From Ostreococcus lucimarinus CCE9901 (lineage: Eukaryota > Chlorophyta > Mamiellophyceae > Mamiellales > Bathycoccaceae): a DNA stretch of 64,000 nt. This document shows, piece after piece, positions 52,579 to 62,400 of this stretch. Each line of letters begins with the position of its first letter. The first letter of the stretch is position 1. Under the pieces are notes generated by a model. The model had not been told where the DNA came from and did no database searches. It was given only the letters and a program-made list of their open reading frames with translations. The position numbers and the translations under genes were made by a program. Location of the stretch: NCBI RefSeq assembly GCF_000092065.1, contig NC_009366.1, positions 474,964-538,963 on the forward strand. The letters run 5' to 3'.

Positions 52579-54597
52579 CTACGCTGCCACGGTTTTCGGC
52601 CACTTGTCGTGAATCCAGCTCTTGAACTTTGCACACGCCGGCAAGAAACCTCCGTTTTCGGCACTATCGGCGATGACCTCGTCGCCATGGACGAATAGCA
52701 TGCGCATGTCCAAATCAACATCGCTCGTAGATGTGGCTTCGGCTAGAGATTTTTCATAAGCCTCACGTTCACTCTTGACAAGTTCTTCGACGTCTTCGCC
52801 GAGTTCTTTGACCCAAGCGTCGTGCGACAAAGGCTTGCCAGTGAGATTATTCACCAACCCGAGGAAGCCCGGCTTGCCGCTGCCGGCACGCCAGTACTCG
52901 GCTTCGAGCGTTGGACCGACTTTTGGGTTATCGACAATGTATCCCTCGGTGCGGAAGAAATGCTCTCGAGTTTGGTGCACGGCCATCTCTGCGAACACGT
53001 ATCCGTGGTAGTATGCGGACGACTCGTCGGCCAAGATGTGCGGCACGCTCATCAACGGACGACCGCTGAAACCTCCTTGAATCTTTTCTTCAATCTCATC
53101 AGCGACGCGGCAAATGTTTTCCGTCGTCAATTGATCTTCCGAAAGCTCGTACAAAGCCTTCTCAAAGTACGGCACGGCGATCATCCCGCGCAGCGCCATG
53201 ACCTTATAAGGGTGCTTTTGTCGAATATTTCGTTCAATCAACTCCCAAGGAATGACGTTGCCCTTGCGATCCTTCGCGTATCGCGCTTGCCACGCAGCGT
53301 CTTCGCACAAGGCGTCGAGAAACATTGATTGTGTCTCCGCCAAGGCGACAGAGAACGGCGCCCGCTCTTGCGCAAACACCGGAGAACCTTGAACGATGTT
53401 GGCAAAGTGCGCGGCGTGTCCGCCTTCGTGCATCAGCGTCGTCAAGGCGGTGTTACCGCTACCAATTTCATCAGGCGTGGCGAGCGAGGTAAAGTTCGAC
53501 TCAGACGGCACCCACGTGCCATCAGTTTTCTTGAACGGCGGCGTCGGCCAGTGGCAAAAACCGTTGGGATACTTGCCGACGCGATCGCATAAATCCAGTC
53601 GCATAGTCGTGCCTTTGTAACCAATCTTCATCGCCCCGAACGAGCGTCCCCAGACCTCGGGAGCGTTTTCAAATGGATAATACGGATCAATCAACTGCGT
53701 CAACTCTCCGCTGAGCGCGTACGCTGTGTTCCATCCCTTGGTCGCGTCTTCGCCCTTTTCCGCCTTGAGCCTGTCGCGCGCGGCGTGCATGAGCGGTCGC
53801 GTAGCTTCCTCCAAGCCATCGAGCATCTCGAAGCACTTCTTCTTGTTGAAGCCTTCCGCTTGCGTCACCTTCATGTCGTAAAAATCCTCGAAACCGAGCG
53901 CGCGCGCGAAGCGGTTGCGCTCGGCGATGATGGCTGGGAAGCCGTTGTCGCACAAAAAGGGACCGTTCGCGCGAAGCGTCTCCCAGCAACTCTTGCGCAC
54001 GCACTCCTCATCGCTCGAGCGAATTTTCGTGCGCAACACCGTGGGCGTGGCCGAGACGAACTTGCCGTCCACATCGGTGTACCCGAGCTCTTGTTTATTG
54101 CGCGCCGCTTGCAACGCGTTCTCCTTCGCGATGGCGGATTCGCGCAACGCCACGGCTTCTTTGGACTCGACGATGTAGCACTTGAGCGTTTTTTCGATTT
54201 GCTCCAGCACAATCCTTTGGTCATCCGTGACGTCTTTGGACGCCAACAACTCGCGCGTCTTCGCCAACGTCTCAGCGTCGCCCATGAACGTCTCCAGCGC
54301 GTTGAACGACTTCGTCAGCGCCTCCACGTCGTTCCCTCGCAGGTTCATCTTCGTCGCCCAAAAGTTATCCTCGAACGTCTTGTGCTTGGCCAGGTATTCA
54401 TCGTTGAAAGCGTCGATGAAGGACGCCGGCGTCGTCGTCGCCGAGTTCGCCATGACGTGACGTCCTCGTCCTCTCGCGGCGACGTTTCCGACGACGGCGC
54501 GCTCGCGAGCGCGTCGAGCGAGCGTCGAGGCCGAGCGCGTCGAGGTCGAGTTCAACGCCGATCCGCGATGCGTGATCACTCGAGCGATGACGCGCAT
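52579..54597 (-). CDS. M3-family oligopeptidase (zinc metallopeptidase)
   Basis: Thimet/oligopeptidase-type zinc peptidase that degrades short peptides, in plants including cleaved targeting peptides. The zinc site LMHEGGHAAHF contains HExxH as HEGGH (residues 342-346 counted from the Met at 54453), with the third ligand Glu expected in ALAETQSMFLDALCED. Upstream, WGRSFGAMKIGYKGTTMRLD and NGFCHWPTPPF and the C-terminal GYIVDNPKVGPTLEAEYWRA are consistent with the bacterial oligoendopeptidase-like branch. The Met at 54597 adds a 48-residue Arg/Ser/Thr/Ala-rich, acid-poor leader suitable for mitochondrial or plastid import. The Met at 54453 would give a 624-residue cytosolic form. Both may be used. 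It diverges from the selenoprotein gene with 111 bases between starts. Confidence 0.9.
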   Translation of the reverse strand: MRVIARVITHRGSALNSTSTRSASTLARRARERAVVGNVAARGRGRHVMANSATTTPASFIDAFNDEYLAKHKTFEDNFWATKMNLRGNDVEALTKSFNALETFMGDAETLAKTRELLASKDVTDDQRIVLEQIEKTLKCYIVESKEAVALRESAIAKENALQAARNKQELGYTDVDGKFVSATPTVLRTKIRSSDEECVRKSCWETLRANGPFLCDNGFPAIIAERNRFARALGFEDFYDMKVTQAEGFNKKKCFEMLDGLEEATRPLMHAARDRLKAEKGEDATKGWNTAYALSGELTQLIDPYYPFENAPEVWGRSFGAMKIGYKGTTMRLDLCDRVGKYPNGFCHWPTPPFKKTDGTWVPSESNFTSLATPDEIGSGNTALTTLMHEGGHAAHFANIVQGSPVFAQERAPFSVALAETQSMFLDALCEDAAWQARYAKDRKGNVIPWELIERNIRQKHPYKVMALRGMIAVPYFEKALYELSEDQLTTENICRVADEIEEKIQGGFSGRPLMSVPHILADESSAYYHGYVFAEMAVHQTREHFFRTEGYIVDNPKVGPTLEAEYWRAGSGKPGFLGLVNNLTGKPLSHDAWVKELGEDVEELVKSEREAYEKSLAEATSTSDVDLDMRMLFVHGDEVIADSAENGGFLPACAKFKSWIHDKWPKTVAA

Positions 54598-54708
54598 GCG
54601 ACACGAGGCGGTGTGTGACGATCTCGATGACGACGGGACGACGCGCCTCTCATCCAGCGAGACCCCGCAGACGTCGTCGCCGACGCTGGCGCGGGCACCG
54701 CGCGCGCG

Positions 54709-55164
54709 ATGACGCCGCCGGCGTCCGTCGATGGCGACGACGTGCGCCAAGACACCGACGACGTCGTCATCGCGCGTGCGCTGCGCGCGACGCTCGTGCA
54801 CGTCTGCACCGCGCGCGGGTCGTTGAAGTCGTGCTGACCGAGCGAAGTTCCGAGACGCGTGTTCGGGGGTAAATCGGCGCCCGCAGGCGACGACTCGCGC
54901 TTGAGACGGGCGATTCGAGGGAAATCGTGGCGCGATTACATGGAGCTCACGCGACGGATCGCGATCGAGGAAGCGGAGCGCGGGAAGATTGAAATCACTC
55001 AAAAGGGCGAGGCGGTGTCGCCGCCGAGCACGTTCAGGGGACCGATTCGATTGCGATTGCGACGGACGGCAACGGTGAACATTGGTGACGGCGAAGTTAA
55101 AGTCGAAGGTGCAGCGTCGCAGCCGTCGTCGAAGAGGCGTAAACGAAACGTTTCGCCAAACTAA
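54709..55164 (+). CDS. candidate selenoprotein of the DUF3253 family (in-frame TGA = Sec)
   Basis: Reading from the ATG at 54709, the frame has one TGA at 54835-54837 (codon 43) and then continues to TAA at 55162-55164, giving 151 residues if TGA is read as selenocysteine. Both sides belong to one domain. Before it: VVIARALRATLVHVCTARGS then LKSC. After it: PSEVPRR, then KSWRDYMELTRRIAIEEAER, GKIEITQKGEAVSP and FRGPIRLRLRR. Bacterial DUF3253 proteins have the sequence GKSICPSEVAR, a W-x3-M element, G-x-I-x-(V/I)-TQ-G and RGPIRLR. The TGA falls exactly on the conserved Cys before PSEV, giving a C-U pair that suggests redox chemistry. A form-2 SECIS begins at the stop codon. A ~20-residue spacer (GGKSAPAGDDSRLRR) looks lineage-specific, and the C-terminus is basic. 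Domain function is unknown. Confidence 0.8.
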
Positions 55165-55237
55165 CGGTCGCTCGTGAAGGCTCGAGCGGAAACGGCGACG
55201 CTCCGTCGCGCGCGCTCGACGCCCGATACGCCGTTAG
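55161..55237 (+). promoter_or_regulatory. SECIS element, form 2 (selenocysteine insertion)
   Basis: Helix I: CTAACGG (55161-55167) pairs with CCGTTAG (55231-55237). The non-Watson-Crick core is TGAA (55175-55178) opposite CGAT (55224-55227). Helix II: GGC TCGAGCG (55179-55188) pairs with CGCTCGA and GCC (55213-55219, 55221-55223) with one bulged C. Unpaired AAA lies at 55190-55192, 12 bases after TGA. An extra mini-stem GCGACG/CGTCGC (55195-55200/55204-55209) closed by CTC makes it form 2. All the defining features of a eukaryotic SECIS are present, directly after the DUF3253 frame. Confidence 0.85.
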
Positions 55238-55394
55238 AGTTCACCGATGCGGTCGGCAAATAGAATTGTAATACCGATTTTCATGATACATCGCTTGAAC
55301 AAGTTCAGCCTTAGCGACCTCGGACGCGGTCAAAGACGTGTGCGATTGTACAATAGACAAAGATTATATCCGATTGCTTGACGTTCGAAGTACT

Positions 55395-56165
55395 CTAAAC
55401 ATAATTCGTTGTTTCATAGGAAGGAGTAGGAAAATCATAGCAGCGGGCCATCCAGTTTGCAGGCGGTGACCAGCCTGTCACCACCGCATGGTGATCTCTC
55501 CAGTCTCTAGGTTCCCAGCCGGGGGAGAGCTTCAAAGAACGAATATATTCCAGTGTGTCCAGTGCTTCCACATTGCGAAGCTTTTCGTCATCTCTTTTTT
55601 CCACCAACACGCAGAATTCATTTACTTCCGCTACGCCCTCGCCGGCTTTTCTTTCTATTTTGTACATGCCGGCTCTGCATTGGAGGCCCATATTGAAAAG
55701 CTTAGCCTCGTTGACTTGCTGACAAACTTTCTTAAATGCCTCTACCATTTGCGGCGGTGTGTTTCGCACCGGGCCGCTTACAGAGCAGCACAAGCATCGG
55801 ATCGTTTCACAAATGGGCCACCCCCCCATGTCCTGTAGTGCGCCGTTCAAGATATCTACAAGCTCGTTCGCCACGGGTGAGTTTCTCGACCAATCTGGGT
55901 CCCGGGGACGCTTGGAAGGCACTTCAGCCAATTGTGCAACGTGCCTTTGGTACAAAGGCACGTCGCACGCGACTGAATCCGTCATCACGGAGTGCGAAGC
56001 GGGACGGTGGGGCGCCTTTATGTGGGTATGGGTTTCCAGCAGGGGAGCGATGTGCCAGGATGGTACATCGCGCGACACGAAGTCGATCGGGATTTTCTTC
56101 TGACATTGAAGAACTGCGAGCAGGTCGGGGTGATAGAATGCTGGCGCGCTTAGCGAACCACCCAT
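55395..56165 (-). CDS. orphan hypothetical protein, low GC
   Basis: I do not recognise the family. The 256-residue frame is intact and its base composition is lower in GC than nearly all neighbours. It starts MGGSLSAPAFYHPDLLAVLQ, whose MGG could allow N-myristoylation. Cys residues cluster at CETIRCLCC (~residue 122). The C-terminal half has a mixed alpha/beta look, with GMYKIERKAGEGVAEVNEFC, DTLEYIRSLKLSPGWEPRDW and HHAVVTGWSPPANWMARCYD, containing several Trp and His residues. No targeting signal is evident. It may be a subtelomeric lineage-specific gene. The start is supported by the first ATG after a stop and by the divergent giant gene 246 bases away. Confidence 0.6.
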   Translation of the reverse strand: MGGSLSAPAFYHPDLLAVLQCQKKIPIDFVSRDVPSWHIAPLLETHTHIKAPHRPASHSVMTDSVACDVPLYQRHVAQLAEVPSKRPRDPDWSRNSPVANELVDILNGALQDMGGWPICETIRCLCCSVSGPVRNTPPQMVEAFKKVCQQVNEAKLFNMGLQCRAGMYKIERKAGEGVAEVNEFCVLVEKRDDEKLRNVEALDTLEYIRSLKLSPGWEPRDWRDHHAVVTGWSPPANWMARCYDFPTPSYETTNYV

Positions 56166-56411
56166 GACGCGCTGAGATTTCTTTTCTCGTGCACGCGCGC
56201 GTTTTGTTTCATTCGTGCCTGTGCGTCGCTCGCGTCGCGGAGTGATGCTCGTGTCGTCCGTCTTTCGACGGGTCTAGGGTTTCAGTGCTTCGTCGAATCT
56301 GGGGAAAAACCATTTTGCTTGAGCACGGCGAGACTTTCAAGACGCACCTGACAGAGCGGTGCGCGCAGGCCACGCAGCTCGCAGTGGGGGCGCGTCTCGT
56401 CGTGAGTGACG
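56166..56411. other. divergent promoter region, orphan / giant gene
   Basis: A 246-base gap. TAGGGTTT (a telo-box in either orientation) occurs at 56274-56281. No coding sequence is supported. The giant frame is open from a GTG at 56406, two codons before its first ATG. Confidence 0.35.
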
Positions 56412-59400
56412 ATGTCGGAGGCGGTGCTCACGGCGAGTGAACCCGTCGGGCCGGTGCAGGCGCCGGCGGACGCGGCGGCGGCGCCGGCGAGGGAGACGAT
56501 TGGGGCTTTTTCGCTCGCGCGGGCGAAGAGTTCGGTGCGGAGACTGAGCCAGTCGAAGCGGGAGCGGCGCGGGGAGACGACGAAGACGCGGTTCACGGAG
56601 GTGACGACGGTGGTGGGCGCGCGGGAACGCGGGAGCGATGGTGCGGCGGATGAGGACGTCGGTGGGTCGGCGCGGGAGAGAGACGACGCGAGACGTTTGC
56701 GAAAAAGAGAATCGGTCAAGGTGAACATGCTTCGCGCGAGGACGTTCAAGGCGATGAATGGGGGCGGCGGCGCGAGCGGGCGCGGCAACGGTAGGGTGTT
56801 CGTGGACGTGGAGACCGGGGATAGTTTCGTGTCCACGGGGGATCTCACGAGCGTGGATGAGAAACGGTTCCGCGAACTCGACGCCGAGGGCGTGTTGGAG
56901 GTGGTGAAACTCGTCGAGGGAGGCGAGCAGGTGCTGATGAGTTCGGTGCAACCGTCGCTGTTGGAGAATTTGTCCACTCTTCCAGTGCAGGTGGAAGTCG
57001 GATGGGCGGGTGATTCCTGGCGCGCGGTGCTTCGAATGTTGATGATCGCGTCGTACGACGACGTCAATCGACTTCGATTTACTCGAGGTTTGGACGCCGC
57101 GATGCACTTTCTCAGCGGCGCCGAATCCTTCTTGCTCGGATCCGTCATCTCGGCGTACGAGTCTGGAAACACCAGTGATCTCAAGCGATTGCTTCGTCAT
57201 GCCTTTTTGAATCGCAACGTCAGTCGAGTGCTCGTGCAGCAAATGTCTCGTTACGACATTTTCTGGCACACGCACTGGTCGGTGAAATTTAACAGAATGA
57301 TGGACGCGTTCGGCACCGTTCCCGTGATCGGATTCACCGGTTTCCCATCCTCTGAAAACTTCCAAAACACGCGAAACTTTGTCGTTGGCTCCTTCTTCCG
57401 CGTGTTCCTCGGTCAAGGCAACTGGATCACTCGTGTTCTCACCGGACGCGAGGCGCTCATCACCGACGATCCGAACGTCGTCGCGCAAAATCTCGCCGCG
57501 GAGACGAACAGTTTCGAGGCATCCAACCTCGCACAACACGGTGCGTTTGTCGGACGCATGAAGACGAACGAATTCCGCGCCAATCATCGGTTACCGACGG
57601 ATGAGAGCGTCGTTCGTACCTTTGCCGTGTCGCCGTCGAGCACGCTTGTGAACAACGGCGTCGTGCACGTGGTGTCGCAGTTGGCGAGACATTGGCACAG
57701 CATGCTCGACCAACCGTACGGTAACTTTGCGCATCAACGCCAAGAGCAGCTGAATCCGTTGGAGACGCTTCGATTCCACATGCCCGTCGTCTTGTTTACT
57801 CTCGCCAATTTGCGAGGCTTGAATGCGTGGGACTCCACCGTGTTGGCGCCCGTGCTCAAAAAGTTGCAAAACATCCCGCCGGTGGCCAACGCGGTCATGA
57901 TCAAGCCCATCGTTCGTATGATTTCTAAGGAGCTCGCCGCGAACGTGTGCGGCGGAAGTAAGATAATTTACGATCCCTTTAAGAGTTGGTTGAAAGCCAT
58001 CGAGAGGAGTCTCACGCGGTTGGACGAGGAAGCGCAACAAGTCGCGTTGATCTGCAGCGCGGTTCAGAATGGCGTCGCAATTGGACACAGCGCGATCGCG
58101 CAAAGTAATTTCATCGCGCCGACCGAAGCGCAAATGAAGCAGGCTGTGCACTCTGTGTGTCTCGGCGAGCCCGTCAGTACGAAGTGCGGCGTCACTGAGG
58201 TGCAAGTCAAATCGGCTCTCAATTTGCTCGCGCCGAGAGACAAGCGCATGCTCATTCAACTCGTAAAGAGCGGTTACACAAATTCTAAAGCTGTCGTGTT
58301 ACTCACATCGAGAGCTTGCACACTCCTCAGCCGCAACATCAGACGGGAAGCGCTGTCCAAGACAATCGTCAAGATGTCAAAGGGTGACGAAGTTGCGAAC
58401 TTTGACACGAAAAAGGCGTACTGGGTCAAGGATCAGTACGGCGTCGGCCGCGTGTATATTTTTGAACGCGAGAATACGGACGGAACCTGCACGTTTACGG
58501 ATCGCGCCACGCGCGCAGAGCACTGCTTCGACTTTTCAAAGTCCACACTCAGCGCGTACAAGTATGTCGAAGTTGGCGAGTCGATCGTTCGCGCGCAAAA
58601 GGCGTTCATGACGATCGAATTAGACCACGGCTCGGTTTTCTCTTACGCTTCATTCATGGAGTTGTCCTTTTTGCGTTCGCCACTTCGACAACTGCTGGTA
58701 TTGTCACAATTCCACTGCGAAGAAATCGACGATGCTCGTCTCAATATCTTATCAGCCATCAAGCACTCTGCGACGCGAACCGAAGTGACCGTGAAAGAGC
58801 TGAAACTTGGTCAGCGATACTTTGTCTACGAGGAGAAATCGTACACGCCTTTCTTGTTCGACGAAGCTTTGCAAAGTGATAAGGCGCGCTTGTCGGCGCT
58901 CAAGATGAAGAAGATTGTCACCGTGCCGCCGCAGTCGATGATTGTCATCGGAGGCGGTCCGACTGGTTTGCTCACAACCCTTCACTGCCTCGAAAACGTC
59001 TTGTTAAGCGATGGCGTCATGCGCATCTATGAATCGCGCGATGCTTTCACTCAGGCTGGCGCAACTTTCGAAAGAGCGCAGATTGTTCGACTGGACGCGC
59101 GCTGGATCGCATGTCTTCGTTTCCATCTCGGTACAATTTACGAGGATGTTTTCATTCCAACCCCGGGTGATACGAGCTCACACTACGGCAACGTGCTTCC
59201 GTCGCAAGGCTTCATCGAGATCACCATCAAGGATTTGGAGAATATGATGAACGTGGGCGTTTCGCAACGTCTCTCTCGTGGATTGCTGACGCAAGATACG
59301 AATAGCGGCGCGCAGTACGACGTACGACAAAACAAGCTGATCAAAACGGGCAAGGCGCTCAAGATTACTGACTTGATTCTGCGTAAAGTCGATAACGAAG

Positions 59401-62400
59401 GATCTCCATCCGACGAACCCTTCTCTTGGAAGGTGGTCGACGTCGTGTACAACAAATCTTACTTGGCGACGGATCTCAAACTCGGTGAAGTTTATTCCGT
59501 GTACATCTTGGATCAACAGCAATGCTTACCGTATCGACTTGTCGGTGTCAATATCGACAAGGAATTCTATGAATTCAAGTCAATTCATTCCGCGTACGAC
59601 GACTTTGCGTGCTTTGCAAATAAGCTGCCGTCCGTCTATCACAAGGATACAAAGGCACACTCTTTGGTGGAAAGTTTGGTCATCGAATCCGTCATTCGCG
59701 GAAGCGACGGAAAGTATGTGCAAGAGGTGCTGCCTTACAACGAGATTGCCTCACAGAAGTTTGAGCTGGACATCGAGCACTACCACGTCGTCGAGGCCAT
59801 CGGTAAGCCCGCTGGCAGTCCGGTGCACTTTGCAATCACGCAGACCGAGCCGTACGGCGTGGCTTGTCTCGCGGGACTCAAGGTGAGCCAAGGCATGCAC
59901 AACTTTGGTAACTCGAGATGGCGCAGCAGAGTGGTCGATGACATTCGCAGTCACACGGATCAGAACACTCGCATCGTCGGTGACTTTACCAAGGTTGTCA
60001 ACTCTCAGAAAATCACGAAGAAGATGCTCAAATTCATCACCAAGGATGTCGATTGGCGTCTCCACTTTGAGCGTCTCGTCGGGGATTGTGGATTTTCTGC
60101 AGAAATGCCAGAAATTTGGCAGACGATGTGCACGCTCGTCAAACAACACACAAAGCAAGCTCCCTACGTCCGACGTCATCTGCAGACGCGCTTCTTCGAG
60201 ACTGGCGACAACTTCTACCTCGGTATGGAGTTGACGAGAGAATACGACGAATGGAAAACGAAGACAGTTGATTCATTGGTCAAGTCTACGCTCACGTGGA
60301 ACTCCAAGCCGAAGAACGCACAAGATATTAAGAAGAAAGAGGACAAGTTACGAAACCTGAAGGGCGCTCTCACCAGATCGATCGACCGTCTCTGGTACGA
60401 CGCAACTCTCGAGACAATTCGCTTCGGCGACGTGTACAACCCAGGTGGACAGCAGTTCATTCCTCGTCTTTATTTCATCGATTCGTTGACTCCGGTCACT
60501 CTTGGGTCTTTGCCTGGATTCGAGAGCTTTAGAGTCGTCGACCAACCGAACGACCGTTACGATGTCATCATGACTGGTGTGTCGGGCGCCGTCGTGCGCA
60601 ACGTCGAAGGTTACGTTTCCAAGATGTCCAACTCCACCATGGTGTATCGAGGAAGTAACCTCACTCGAGCGCCGAACGGAAACACCGAATCAAAGGTTTC
60701 GATGGCGACGTTCCCCGTGGCGCACTACGTCAATCACCGCACGATGCGCGTGCGCTCGGACAGCAAAGATAAGGGATACGTCTTCGCTTTCTGCGGCGAT
60801 GAACAGAGCACCCCGCACTTTATGCGTTACTCTGGTCTTACCGGTGCGTGCATCAACAGTATGCTCTTCAACAACTTTATCGGCGACGCGATTATCGGCG
60901 TAGCGTTCCAAGATCGCTTCCGCACGTACTCGAGCTCGACCAACTGGTCGAACGGTGAAGTCGTCACGCGCGGTACCGGCGCCAACTACGGCGTCGATGG
61001 TTTCCTTCGACCGTCGTTTCCGTACAAGGAGGGCGTCCGCTATCTGTATTCGAAGTACATCGAGTGTCGCGAGAGCGATAATGACGTCGCTCAACTGCTG
61101 ACGGATGACTGGAAGGTGAAGTTCTGTTCGGCTCTCATCCCCAGAGGCCTCGAAGACAATCAATCGTACCTCTCCGCGCTGAGCGAGCAAATGTCTCACG
61201 TCATTTACGAAGTCTTCATGGAGGAGGTTGGCAAGGATCCCAGCTTCACCGCCATGGACTTGTGCGATCGTCTCGCCGAGGCGAACGACAAGGTCGGCGA
61301 GAGCGACGAACCGTGGCGAGAACTTCTCGAACGCGCAAATATTTCCGACGACACGAAAAAGATGCTCACGGAAAAACACGTGTGGATCGCGAACAGCTTG
61401 GATGCATTGACGCAAGAGCTCATCGAGTACGCCTCATTCTTGCGAGAAAATGGATTCCGTTTCACGAGTTACGCGGAAAAACAGCCGAATCCGGTCGACT
61501 CCGTCATCGATAGCACCTCTGTCGAAACGCAAGCTTTCGCCGAAGGTCTCACCATGAGCGCGGCGCTCGCCGCCGCGGCGCTCGTCTTGTCGACTTCGAA
61601 TCCGCTTAGTGCCGCCGCGCTGTCCGCGTTCACGCCGATCGTCGCCTTCGGTACCATCACCGGGGCGAGTCGATACAAGAACAGAAACGAAGAGTGGCTC
61701 GTCGCGTACAAGGACAATTTGTTCAAGCAGGCTGAACGAGGCGCGTACGACGTCATGTCGCGCGATGCTCAAAAACAGTCTCTGCACGCGAGTCCGTACG
61801 TGAACGACTTGCGATCCATGATGGATGCGTTCGTCAAGATGTGCGCGTATTACAACTTCCCCGAGCCCAAAGAATTGTTTCACCACTTCGAAGCCTTCGT
61901 GGAAGACGTGCACGGCGACAGAGCGTGCTCTGAATTCGACGAGTATCTCGTGTCGGTGGCCATAGCGGAGACGTTTTACAAGAGCGCGTATCTTCAAGAT
62001 CACCTCGTGAAGATGCACGAAGTCGTGGGAGACATGATGTACTGGCGGTCTCAGAGCAGTGAACCCGGAACGGCTGTTGATATGCAGGCGCAGTGCTTAT
62101 TCGAGCGCGTCGTCGTGCTTCGTCGCGTGCTCGAAAAGTCTATTCGTCGCGGTCACATCAGATTTGGCTTCATCAGAACGGGCAATTACTCCAAGTCTCA
62201 CGTCGGTGACCTCGTCAAGTTCTGGATAAACATCCTGATGTACCCAATCTTGCTCTTTCGTCGTGATGACTTGTCGCCCTCAAACGCTCGCGCCTCGGCC
62301 AAGGCGTGGTACAAGCCGGCGAACATCGCCATCACGGAGACGGCGAGGGACGCGCGAGCGCTCGCGGAGCGCGCGAGTCACGCGAAATTGGCTCGCGCAG

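Noticed and set aside
54859-55164. A short gene starting after the TGA at 54835
   Set aside because: No ATG fits; the conserved domain spans the TGA, and a SECIS is present, so recoding is the better reading.
54709-55164. A pseudogene broken by a nonsense codon
   Set aside because: A single TGA exactly at a conserved Cys with an intact frame on both sides and a complete SECIS is not what random decay gives.
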